16,426 nt of DNA from JBJKRF01 sp046704785 (GTDB lineage Bacteria; Chloroflexota; Anaerolineae; Anaerolineales; Villigracilaceae), in NCBI GenBank assembly GCA_046704785.1, contig JBJKRF010000059.1, positions 1 to 16,426 on the forward strand, read 5' to 3'. Numbering within the stretch: the stretch's first letter is position 1; each line of letters begins with the position of its first letter. Below, in pieces: positions 6,580 to 13,314 of the stretch. The translations under genes were made by a program, and so were the position numbers. The notes below the pieces were generated by a model that was not told where the DNA came from, searched no databases, and saw only the letters and a list, made by a program, of their open reading frames with translations.

Positions 6580-7602
6580 ATGAGCGAGAAAGCCGTTCTG
6601 GTTACCGGAGCGTGCGGTGAAATTGGACAGGCTCTCATTCAAGACCTGGCAACGCGCGGTGGGGTGCATATTGTGACAGCGGATTTAAAAGCTCTGGAGG
6701 ATGAGATCAAACCATTAGTGGCCGAACACATCCAGGGCGATTTGGTCAGCACCTCCAAGATTCTTTACGATTATGACTTCGATGTTATTTATCATCTGGC
6801 TGCTTCGCTTTCGTCGAAGGCTGAAATAGCGGGAGAAGCCGCGCACCGCATCAACGTGGAAGGGACCTTGCAGTTGTTGCTCCTGGCAGCTTATAAATCG
6901 GAGAAGTGCAAGCGTCCGGTGCGCTTCCTGTTTCCCAGTTCGATTGCGGTTTATGGGTTTGCAGACGCGTCAAGTCGCCGCCAGGCCGGGGCGGTCAGGG
7001 AGGACGAATGGAACGCTCCGCATACGATGTACGGTTGCAATAAGCTTTACTGCGAAAAGCTGGGGACGTATTACAGCCGTTATTACGGCCAGCGCCATCT
7101 CGACTCGCACCCGCCTTGCCTGCTGGACTTTCGCGCCGTACGCTTTCCGGGGCTGATCAGCGCTTTTACCGTGCCCAGCGGCGGAACAAGCGATTATGGC
7201 TCGGAGATGCTGCACGCGGCAGCGCGAGGCCAGCCTTACGATTGTTTCGTGCGCGAGGACACCAACAGTCCCTTCATGGCAATGCCCGATGCGATCAAAT
7301 CGCTGACGACGCTGGCCGAGGCCCCGCGCGAGAAGTTGACCCGGCAGGTGTACAACGTCACCGCTTTCAGCCTGACGGCGGGCGAGTTTCGCCAACGGAC
7401 GTTGCGCGCCTTCCCACAGGCGCGCATTGGTTTTGCCCCCAATCCGCACCGGCAGGGCATCGTCGATTCCTGGCCGGAGGCCTTGGACGACTCGCCGGCC
7501 CGCGCAGATTGGGGCTGGCAACCGGACTATGACCTGGAGCGTTTCTTCGATGAGTATTTGGTGCCGAACGTCAAAGCACGTTACAAGCCATCTGTGTCGT
7601 GA
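6580..7602 (+). CDS. L-threonine 3-dehydrogenase-like SDR (NAD-dependent epimerase family)
   Basis: A 340-residue extended short-chain dehydrogenase. The N-terminal nucleotide motif GACGEIG (10-16) is followed by Asp35 after the second strand, which favours NAD. The catalytic set is Ser120/Ser121 in FPSSIAVYG and Tyr151-x3-Lys155 in MYGCNK. The downstream blocks match the SDR-type threonine dehydrogenases found in bacteria, archaea and animals: RFPGLIS, GGTSDYGSEMLHAA, a PFMAMPDAIKS block, and the DSWPEALDDSPARADWGW ending. That enzyme oxidises L-threonine to 2-amino-3-ketobutyrate. No kbl-type ligase gene is adjacent, so an epimerase on another substrate is possible. The start at 6580 is set by AAGGAG at 6568-6573 with a 6-nt spacer; an earlier in-frame ATG at 6538 lacks one. 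A TACAAT at 6521-6526 may be the -10. Divergent from the Thr/Pro lipoprotein. Confidence 0.85.
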   Translation: MSEKAVLVTGACGEIGQALIQDLATRGGVHIVTADLKALEDEIKPLVAEHIQGDLVSTSKILYDYDFDVIYHLAASLSSKAEIAGEAAHRINVEGTLQLLLLAAYKSEKCKRPVRFLFPSSIAVYGFADASSRRQAGAVREDEWNAPHTMYGCNKLYCEKLGTYYSRYYGQRHLDSHPPCLLDFRAVRFPGLISAFTVPSGGTSDYGSEMLHAAARGQPYDCFVREDTNSPFMAMPDAIKSLTTLAEAPREKLTRQVYNVTAFSLTAGEFRQRTLRAFPQARIGFAPNPHRQGIVDSWPEALDDSPARADWGWQPDYDLERFFDEYLVPNVKARYKPSVS

Positions 7603-7643
7603 AGAAAACGGTCTCGACTACCCCTAGCCTGGGCAAGTGACCC

Positions 7644-7673
7644 TTGGCGTGAAGTCCCGAATTGGGGTATAGT
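7644..7673 (+). promoter_or_regulatory. Promoter for the reductase pair and GT87 gene
   Basis: TTGGCG (7644-7649), an 18-nt spacer and TATAGT (7668-7673) give a sigma70-like promoter with an expected start near 7680. This rules out the more upstream TTG at 7662 as translation start, because it lies within the promoter, and leaves a leader of about 35 nt to the TTG at 7716. Confidence 0.65.
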
Positions 7674-7715
7674 TCGTTCAGGCATGGAACATGCAGGGAA
7701 AGGTCAGGACGGTAC

Positions 7716-9218
7716 TTGATAGAGCATAAGAAGCAAATTCTCGTCACCGGCGCGACCGGTTACGTAGGCGGACGTCTCGTCCCGCGCCTGATCGAGGCCG
7801 GTTACAACGTCCGTTGTTTGGTACGCGATCCGGGGCGCCTGGAAGGGCGTCCCTGGCTGGAGCGAGTCGAAGTGGTGCAGGGGGATGTGTTGCGGGCGGA
7901 GACCTTGCCGGCTGCCTTTCAAAATATCTCGGTGGCTTATTATTTAATTCACGGGATGCAGGGCGGCAAAGTCTACGCCGAACGCGACATGGTGGCGGCG
8001 CGCAATTTCGCCAACGCCGCCGACCAGGCCGGCATCGAGCGCATCATCTACCTCGGTGAACTGGTGGACCCTACGGCGCGGCTTTCTCCCTACCTGCGCT
8101 CGCGTCACGAAACGGGTTATATCCTGCGGCAGGGCCGGGTGCCGGTCACCGAGTTCCGCGCGCCGATGATCGTCGGATCGGGCAGCGTCTTGTTCGAGAT
8201 GGTGCGCTACCTGTCGGAGCGCGAGCCGCTGCTGGTCTGCCCGCGCTGGTTCTTCTCCCATTCCCAGCCGATTGGCATTCGCAACGTGCTCGACTATCTG
8301 ATAGCCGCGCCCGAGACACCCGGCAGCCTGGGCAAACTGATCGAAATCGGTGGCGCCACACGTCTGACCTACGCGGAAATGTTGCTTGGGTATGCCCAGG
8401 AACGCGGCCTCAAACGTTGGCTAATTCCTGTGCCGGTCTACGCGCCGCACCTTTCGGCCTATTGGGTGCAGATGGTCACACCGGTCTCCTATCGCGGCGT
8501 ACTGCCGCTGATCGAAGGCCTGCATGCCGACTCGACCGTCCATGACGATCAGGCGCGGGCGCTGTTCCCAAAGATCCAGCCGCTCGACTTTCGTACCGCC
8601 GTCCATCTGGCGTTGCTGCGCATCGAACACAGCGACGTGGAGACCTCCTGGTCTGACGCGTTGGTCACCTCTGCCGGGGACGTCCGGCCCTATCACTTTA
8701 CCCAAGAAGAAGGGTTGATGGTCGAACGTCGCCATCTGCTGCTCGACCTGCCGCTCGAACCGATCTTCCGCGCCTACACCGGCATTGGCGGGCAGCGCGG
8801 CTGGTACGCCATGGACTGGGCCTGGGCCTTGCGCGGCTGGATGGACAAAGCCGTCGGTGGGCCGGGGATGCGCCGCGGGCGCCGCGACCCCGACCAAATC
8901 TACGCGGGCGAGGCGCTCGACTTCTGGCGCGTCGAAGAACTGACCAAAGATCGCAGTATGCGCCTGCGGGCCGAGATGAAAGTTCCCGGCAAAGCCTGGC
9001 TGGAATATAAGTCTGAGCCGCAAGAGGACGGCCAGACCTTACTGACCGAGACGGCCTATTTTGCGCCGCACGGCCTGGCAGGCTTTTTGTATTGGTACTC
9101 GATGTGGCCGTTCCATAAATATATCTTCGACGGCATGATCCGTGAAATCGCCAAACGGGCGCGGGAACTGGCAGGCAAAGCCCCTGCCGATTCTTCCTGT
9201 GCAGAAGGCGCGCGCTGA
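7716..9218 (+). CDS. YbjT-like SDR oxidoreductase (NmrA Rossmann domain plus DUF2867)
   Basis: A 500-residue protein in two parts. Residues 5-300 are an NmrA-type atypical SDR: TGATGYVGGR (11-20) is the dinucleotide-binding loop, and AYYLIHGMQGG, RIIYLGELVDP and the VPVTEFRAPMIVGSGSVLFEM block are family hallmarks. About 325-485 resemble the DUF2867 domain attached to E. coli YbjT (476 residues), with a GGQRGWYAMDWAWALRG core and the FAPHGLAGFLYWY stretch near the end. The substrate is unknown; NmrA-type domains can be sensors instead of enzymes. The start is TTG 7716, chosen because AGGA (7706-7709) lies 6 nt before it and the promoter at 7644-7673 excludes the farther upstream start. It is followed after 6 nt by a second copy of the same architecture, evidently from a tandem duplication. 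Confidence 0.85.
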   Translation: MIEHKKQILVTGATGYVGGRLVPRLIEAGYNVRCLVRDPGRLEGRPWLERVEVVQGDVLRAETLPAAFQNISVAYYLIHGMQGGKVYAERDMVAARNFANAADQAGIERIIYLGELVDPTARLSPYLRSRHETGYILRQGRVPVTEFRAPMIVGSGSVLFEMVRYLSEREPLLVCPRWFFSHSQPIGIRNVLDYLIAAPETPGSLGKLIEIGGATRLTYAEMLLGYAQERGLKRWLIPVPVYAPHLSAYWVQMVTPVSYRGVLPLIEGLHADSTVHDDQARALFPKIQPLDFRTAVHLALLRIEHSDVETSWSDALVTSAGDVRPYHFTQEEGLMVERRHLLLDLPLEPIFRAYTGIGGQRGWYAMDWAWALRGWMDKAVGGPGMRRGRRDPDQIYAGEALDFWRVEELTKDRSMRLRAEMKVPGKAWLEYKSEPQEDGQTLLTETAYFAPHGLAGFLYWYSMWPFHKYIFDGMIREIAKRARELAGKAPADSSCAEGAR

Positions 9219-9224
9219 GGCCTT

Positions 9225-10682
9225 GTGACGGATTCCAAGCTAATTCTGGTAAGTGGTGCGACCGGCTATATTGCCGGTCGCCTGATTCCGCGTCTCTTGG
9301 AGGCCGGTTACCGTGTGCGCTGCCTGGCGCGCCATCCGCAGCACCTGCGCCACCGTCGTTGGTTCCTGCGCGTGGAGTGTGTCTGCGCCGACTTGAACGA
9401 CGCCGCCAGCTTGCCCGATGCCCTGCGCGATGTCGACATCGCCTATTACCTAGTCCACAGCATGGGCGCCGGGCGAGGCTACGAGCGCCTCGACCTGCGT
9501 TCGGCGCGTAACTTTGCGCAGGCCGCCCAGACTGCCGGCGTGGAGCACATCATCTACCTGGGCGCCCTGGCCGATCCATCTGATCCCCAACTGGCCTTGC
9601 ACATGCGCTCGCGCATCGAGACCGGCGTGGCCTTGCGCCAGTTCGGCGTGCCCGTCACCGAATTTCGGGCCGGCATCATTATCGGACCGGGCAGCATCTC
9701 CTTCGAAATGATCCGTTTCGTCGCCGAGCAATTCCCGTTGATGGTGGGCCCCAACTGGCTGCGCCACCGCTCCCAACCTATCGCAACCGATAACGTGCTC
9801 GACTATCTATTGGCGGCTCTGCATCTACCCCCCACCGGGCAGCACGTGCTCGAGATCGGCGGGCCGGACACCATGACCTATGCCGAAGTCATGAGCCGCT
9901 ACGCCCGCCAGCGCGGATTGCGGCGCGGGATGCTGCTGCTGCCTTTCGTGCCGGTCTGGTTCATGGCTCTCCTTATCGACAGGCTGACCCCAATCGCCTA
10001 CCCTTACGCCCATCCGCTGGTGGAAGGACTCAAAAACGACAGCCTGGTCCAGAACCCTACTTCCCTTGAATTATTTCCCGCCATCGAATTGTTGGACTAC
10101 ACCGAAGCTGTGCGCCGCTCCCTGGCCGACCTGCACCCCGACAGGCTCGAACGTGTCTGGCTGGACGCTGGCCGCGCAGCCTTACAGGTCAAACACGAAG
10201 GCTTCTTTGTGGACTATCGCTTCGTCGAGTCGCAGGCTTCGGCAGAAAGCATCTTCCAGCGTCTGTGCGCCATGGGCGGGACACATGGCTGGCCCGTCTG
10301 GACAGATCTCTGGCGGCTGCGTGGCCGGATCGACCGCCTGCTGGGTGGCCCCGGTTTGCGTGGGCGTCCCGAAACGCTCCGCGCTGGCGACGTGCTCGAT
10401 TTCTATCGCATCGAAGGACTCTCGGCTCCCCACTTCGATGCGGATGGTGGGCCCCGCCCGGGCCTGCTGCGCCTGCGCACCGAATTGCGGACGCCCGGCG
10501 CAGGCTGGATGGAATGGCAGGTCACGCCCCGGCCCGGCGGTTGTATATTGGAGCAGACGGCGTTTTTTGCGCCGAAAGGCCTGGGCGGTTTTTTGTACTG
10601 GTATCTGCTGGCGCCTTTCCATCGCGCCGTGTTCCGCCGTCTCCTGGCTGCGCTGGCGCAAACGCATGAGACAACTCGATGA
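9225..10682 (+). CDS. YbjT-like SDR oxidoreductase, tandem paralogue (NmrA plus DUF2867)
   Basis: A 485-residue paralogue of the preceding protein, collinear over its whole length. The nucleotide loop is GATGYIAGR (11-19), so the third glycine of GxxGxxG is Ala17 here. AYYLVHSMGAG, HIIYLGALADP, VPVTEFRAGIIIGPGSISFEM and the QPIATDNVLDYLL block follow. The DUF2867-like half begins near residue 320 and ends with FFAPKGLGGFLYWYLLAPFH, which mirrors its neighbour. The start is GTG 9225 with GAGG at 9217-9220 overlapping the previous stop region, so translation is probably coupled to the upstream gene. Its own stop overlaps the next start by 4 bp (ATGA, 10679-10682). The two copies have diverged well beyond a recent duplication, with different loops and ligand-facing residues, which suggests distinct roles. 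Function unknown. Confidence 0.85.
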   Translation: MTDSKLILVSGATGYIAGRLIPRLLEAGYRVRCLARHPQHLRHRRWFLRVECVCADLNDAASLPDALRDVDIAYYLVHSMGAGRGYERLDLRSARNFAQAAQTAGVEHIIYLGALADPSDPQLALHMRSRIETGVALRQFGVPVTEFRAGIIIGPGSISFEMIRFVAEQFPLMVGPNWLRHRSQPIATDNVLDYLLAALHLPPTGQHVLEIGGPDTMTYAEVMSRYARQRGLRRGMLLLPFVPVWFMALLIDRLTPIAYPYAHPLVEGLKNDSLVQNPTSLELFPAIELLDYTEAVRRSLADLHPDRLERVWLDAGRAALQVKHEGFFVDYRFVESQASAESIFQRLCAMGGTHGWPVWTDLWRLRGRIDRLLGGPGLRGRPETLRAGDVLDFYRIEGLSAPHFDADGGPRPGLLRLRTELRTPGAGWMEWQVTPRPGGCILEQTAFFAPKGLGGFLYWYLLAPFHRAVFRRLLAALAQTHETTR

Positions 10683-11830
10683 GGCGCGTATGCTGGTTCC
10701 TGCTGGGGATTTTGGTGGTGCTAGGGCTGTCGCTCCTGGTGGCGTTCCTGTTGCCTTTTCGGATTCAACTTTCCGATTTCCTGATCCTGTATAACGCGGA
10801 CAAGGCCCTGTTGCACGGCGTTCCGCTCTACGATTTGAGCGGACAGGTGGCGTTGATTGCCCGGCTGGCGGATGTCTCGACGCAGCATGTCAAGCTGCTG
10901 CCGTATCCGTACCCACCCTGGTACGCCTTGAGCACGTTATTTCTGGGGGCGCTGCCCTACCAGAACGCGGCGCTGGCCTGGCTGATCCTGAACCTGGGGA
11001 TGGCCGGACTTTCCCTGTGGCTGTTGACGGATGGTTGGAATGGTTGGCTGCGGCTGGCCGCCGTCGGCGTGGGGCTCTTCTTCGTGCCCATGCTTGGGCT
11101 GTTGATCGTCGGACAGTATTCCGCGCCGGTGCTGTTGGGCGTGGCGCTGTTCCTGTTCGCCGTCCGGCGGGAAGACCTGCCGTTGACGGTAGCCGCTCTG
11201 TTGTTGATGACTTTCAAGCCGCATATCGGTCTGCTGTTGTTCGTCGGATGCGTTGTATGGCTACTGGGGCAGGCAGGCACTTTTGGCCGCCGCGCCCTGC
11301 GCTGGGCGCTCGTCAGTGGCATCGCACTGTTCGCCCTGGGTTTTCTGGCTGATTCCCGCTGGCCGCTGGACTACATTACGTCGCTGTTGGGATATCGTGC
11401 GCTGCCGGGGGTCTCCAGTTGCGGGCTGTGCGCCAGCCTGTCGGTGGCGCTCGTCAGGGTGGCAGGCGGCCAGTCGAACACGTTGACCGCCGGTTGGGTG
11501 AGTCTGGTGCTGCTGCTGGGGCTGGGGTTCTGGCTGGGGCGGGGGTTCCGCTCTCGCCTGGGCGACGTCCACTGCTGGATGGCTGTCGTCACTTTGGCGA
11601 CGTTGCTGGTGGATCCATATTTGCTGAATTACGACTACATTCTGCTGCTCGTGCCATTGCTGTATTTGCTGCAAACGGCGCGGCGCCGTTTGGCGCGCCT
11701 CGTTGCAGGCCTCGTTTACCTGATGCCGTGGGGCACGTTGGCGCTGGGCCGTGACGGGAATCTGTTCTACCCGCTGCTCGCGCTGCTGCTGGGGATTTTT
11801 GTTGTGGGGCAGAAACGCCAAGCCGGTTGA
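10679..11830 (+). CDS. GT87/DUF2029-like integral membrane glycosyltransferase
   Basis: A 383-residue polytopic membrane protein with about ten hydrophobic helices. After the first helix comes the GT87-like signature: a loop Asp in QLSDFLILYNADKALLHGVPLYD, the position of the catalytic Asp in polyprenol-phosphate-mannose-dependent mannosyltransferases. The motif KLLPYPYPPWYAL before the next helix, and FKPHIGLLL further on, are also seen in this group. A central LNYDYILLLVPLLY helix and a cytoplasmic RRRLARL loop precede the last two helices. Such enzymes transfer a sugar from a lipid-linked donor on the outer face of the membrane; donor and acceptor are unknown here. The ATG overlaps the stop of the upstream reductase as ATGA, so it is the third gene of that operon. 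An oxidoreductase-glycosyltransferase pairing hints at glycolipid or envelope glycan work, an inference only. Confidence 0.78.
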   Translation: MRRVCWFLLGILVVLGLSLLVAFLLPFRIQLSDFLILYNADKALLHGVPLYDLSGQVALIARLADVSTQHVKLLPYPYPPWYALSTLFLGALPYQNAALAWLILNLGMAGLSLWLLTDGWNGWLRLAAVGVGLFFVPMLGLLIVGQYSAPVLLGVALFLFAVRREDLPLTVAALLLMTFKPHIGLLLFVGCVVWLLGQAGTFGRRALRWALVSGIALFALGFLADSRWPLDYITSLLGYRALPGVSSCGLCASLSVALVRVAGGQSNTLTAGWVSLVLLLGLGFWLGRGFRSRLGDVHCWMAVVTLATLLVDPYLLNYDYILLLVPLLYLLQTARRRLARLVAGLVYLMPWGTLALGRDGNLFYPLLALLLGIFVVGQKRQAG

Positions 11831-11855
11831 CGTGCGCCTGAATTTTTACTACACT
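11827..11855 (+). promoter_or_regulatory. Promoter for the TPR-Yip1 gene
   Basis: TTGACG (11827-11832), a 17-nt spacer and TACACT (11850-11855). The -35 overlaps the TGA stop of the GT87 gene. Expected start near 11862, giving a leader of about 105 nt before ATG 11968. The same eight bases, TTGACGTG, also overlap the stop codon at the promoter of the cobalamin operon. Confidence 0.7.
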
Positions 11856-11932
11856 ATTATTCTGGTCATTGGGAATCTACGGGGTGAAGCGCCGTCTACA
11901 CCCCCACATTTACTCCCTTACCACGGGAAATC

Positions 11933-11961
11933 CCAAAGAACCATTATTCTTTTCTTTGGAG
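11933..11961 (+). promoter_or_regulatory. Leader hairpin overlapping the Shine-Dalgarno of the TPR-Yip1 gene
   Basis: CCAAAGAA (11933-11940) is perfectly complementary to TTCTTTGG (11952-11959), with an 11-nt loop. The 3' arm includes the first two bases of the GGAG Shine-Dalgarno (11958-11961) that sits 6 nt before ATG 11968. Folding would restrict ribosome access. A small competing palindrome, GGGAAATCCC (11925-11934), overlaps the 5' arm by two bases. Confidence 0.45.
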
Positions 11962-11967
11962 TCTTTC

Positions 11968-13026
11968 ATGCCTTCTGACGATCTAAATGAGGCCATCCAT
12001 CTCATCCAACAAGGGCAAGGCGAGCAGGCCCAACCCATCCTGCAAGCGCTGATTCGGGCCAACGTGCAGGATTTGACGGCCTGGTCTTGGTATGCCAAGA
12101 GTTGGAAAACGACGCAAGACCGTATCAAGGCCCTGGAACTGTGCCTGAAATACAACCCCGGCAACTCGCAGGTTCTGGGCGCTCTCGAAACATTGCGTGC
12201 CAAACAACAACCGGCTGTGACTCCGCCGGCAGCGCCTAGGCCGGTAACACCGCAACCGTCGGACGACAACGCACAAGCCTCGTATGTCGATGAACAGCCG
12301 TCCTACGACTCTGGCTCTCAAGCCTACACCAGGATGAGCAATGAGGAGATCGACCGGCAAGTGCTGGCGGACGTGCAGCAGGAACGCGAGGAGAAGGAAC
12401 GCAGCGGGCGCCCGTATGCGTGGTACGAGGTCTGGCTGACGGCGCTGACCAAGCCCAATGCGGAGGCCTATGCCGACCTGCTGCGCGATCCACTGGCCAG
12501 CCCCGGTCGCGTCTATTTGTGGATTTTCTTGACGTATATGATCGGTATGCTGATTTCCTTTCTGAATCCTGCGGTGACAACGATGCTTTCACAGATCGGA
12601 CAGACACAGAGCCGTGGGAACATGGTTGTGATGGGTATTGTCCTGCTCTTGATCCCGATTTTTGCCGGGATGAGCATCCTTGGCCTGATGTTGGGAGCGG
12701 CCATTTACAACCTGATCGCGCACCTGTTCGCCGGGTCCGGCACTTTTTCGCGGACGGTCTATGCTCTGGGCGCCTTCACTGCGCCGATGAGCATCCTGAC
12801 CAGTGCCCTGGTGCTCGTACCGTTCGTTAATTGCTTGACCCTGCCGCTCGGGCTGTACTCTTTGTGGTTGAATGTCGTCGCCATCCGCGCTTCGCAGCGT
12901 CTGACCACAGGAGCCGCTTTTGCGGTGGTATTGATGCCCACGATCCTTGTCTTTATCGTCGGTTGTATCATTTTCCTGGCAGGGGGTCAGGCCCTCCTGC
13001 AGGCGCTTCCGAAATCCACCTATTGA
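11968..13026 (+). CDS. TPR and Yip1-domain membrane protein
   Basis: A 352-residue protein from ATG 11968, set by GGAG at 11958-11961. The frame opens earlier (11869) but that extension has no ribosome binding site. Residues 1-75 form one or two TPR-like helical pairs (EAIHLIQQGQGEQAQPILQ, then TAWSWYAKSW and ALELCLKYNPGN). Residues 80-150 are a Pro/Gln/Ser-rich disordered linker, then a charged helix (EEIDRQVLADVQQEREEKER). About 175-345 match the Yip1 membrane domain: an amphipathic lead-in with DPLASPGRVYLW, then about five hydrophobic helices. Yip1 proteins in bacteria have no defined biochemical role; the TPR suggests a protein partner on the cytoplasmic side. It is transcribed from its own promoter and followed directly by the cobalamin operon promoter, so it is probably an independent unit. 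No terminator is seen between them. Confidence 0.8.
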   Translation: MPSDDLNEAIHLIQQGQGEQAQPILQALIRANVQDLTAWSWYAKSWKTTQDRIKALELCLKYNPGNSQVLGALETLRAKQQPAVTPPAAPRPVTPQPSDDNAQASYVDEQPSYDSGSQAYTRMSNEEIDRQVLADVQQEREEKERSGRPYAWYEVWLTALTKPNAEAYADLLRDPLASPGRVYLWIFLTYMIGMLISFLNPAVTTMLSQIGQTQSRGNMVVMGIVLLLIPIFAGMSILGLMLGAAIYNLIAHLFAGSGTFSRTVYALGAFTAPMSILTSALVLVPFVNCLTLPLGLYSLWLNVVAIRASQRLTTGAAFAVVLMPTILVFIVGCIIFLAGGQALLQALPKSTY

Positions 13027-13051
13027 CGTGTGGCTCTGGCGAGCATACAAT
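13023..13051 (+). promoter_or_regulatory. Promoter of the cobalamin riboswitch-btu operon
   Basis: TTGACG (13023-13028), exactly 17 nt spacer, TACAAT (13046-13051): a near-consensus sigma70-like promoter. The -35 overlaps the TGA stop (13024-13026) of the TPR-Yip1 gene. The predicted start near 13058 is about 13 nt before the first riboswitch helix. Confidence 0.82.
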
Positions 13052-13070
13052 ACGCCCACAATTTCATACT

Positions 13071-13193
13071 GATCGAGGTGCCTTTCCCCCGGATGGGAAG
13101 GCGTAAAGGCGAAGCCGGTGTGAGTCCGGCGCTGTCCCGCAACTGTGAGTTAGCCATTTGAATGGTTGATAAGTCAGGTCGCCCGCCTCGGTC
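13071..13193 (+). ncRNA. Cobalamin riboswitch (AdoCbl/B12 element)
   Basis: The conserved core is easy to read: GAGGTGCC (13075-13082), GGGAAGGCGTAAAGGC (13095-13110), the paired GCCGG...CCGGC hairpin, and the B12 box with CTGTCCCGCAACTGTGA (13132-13148), ending in GTCAGGTCGCCCGCC. GATCGAGG (13071-13078) pairs with CCTCGGTC (13186-13193) as P1. It lies between a strong promoter and a three-gene corrinoid importer. In this family, ligand binding usually turns off transport genes by terminator formation or ribosome-site masking. Here both an intrinsic terminator and an unusual leader ORF lie downstream. Confidence 0.95.
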
Positions 13194-13230
13194 GTTGCGT
13201 ACCACACTCTCGTGGAAAGGAGGTGGGGCG
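13180..13230 (+). promoter_or_regulatory. Candidate expression-platform helix pairing riboswitch 3' end with the leader-ORF Shine-Dalgarno
   Basis: CGCCCGCCTC (13180-13189), part of the 3' conserved strand of the riboswitch and of P1, can pair with GAGGTGGGGCG (13220-13230) with one bulged G and one G-U pair. A small CCAC/GTGG hairpin (13202-13205 with 13212-13215) sits inside the loop. This helix would mask the leader-ORF ribosome site and competes with P1, so it should change with ligand occupancy. Confidence 0.5.
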
Positions 13231-13302
13231 ATGACACCATCAGGTTTGTCATTCCCATCCCCTGTTTATGACAGGGGATTTTTATTTCAACTCACTGTTT
13301 AA
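13231..13302 (+). CDS. Leader peptide ORF between cobalamin riboswitch and btuF (23 codons)
   Basis: A 23-residue ORF (MTPSGLSFPSPVYDRGFLFQ plus LTV) starts at ATG 13231, behind one of the best Shine-Dalgarno sequences in the window: AAAGGAGGTG at 13216-13225, 6-7 nt spacing. It runs straight through the intrinsic terminator hairpin (13257-13279). It ends at TAA 13300-13302, whose last bases are the start of the AAGGAG ribosome site of btuF. Translation would keep the terminator stem from folding and deliver ribosomes next to the btuF start. The peptide has no regulatory codon run of the amino-acid attenuator kind and matches no family I know. Expression is inferred; the alternative is that the AGGAGG is only a structural part of the riboswitch platform. 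Confidence 0.5.
   Translation: MTPSGLSFPSPVYDRGFLFQLTV
13257..13285 (+). terminator. Intrinsic terminator in the cobalamin riboswitch expression platform
   Basis: A 9-bp stem, ATCCCCTGT (13257-13265) with ACAGGGGAT (13271-13279), has a TTATG loop and is followed by a run of five T and then ATTT. It lies after the riboswitch and before btuF, so it is the likely off-state terminator. The 3' side of its loop and stem (ATGACA, 13268-13273) can pair instead with TGTCAT (13247-13252), a possible antiterminator. Confidence 0.85.
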
Positions 13303-13314
13303 GGAGACGGACTC

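Noticed and set aside
11881..11904. GGGGTG/CACCCC hairpin as terminator of the reductase-GT87 operon
   Set aside because: It lies downstream of the next promoter and has no T-run after it, so it is more likely part of the leader.
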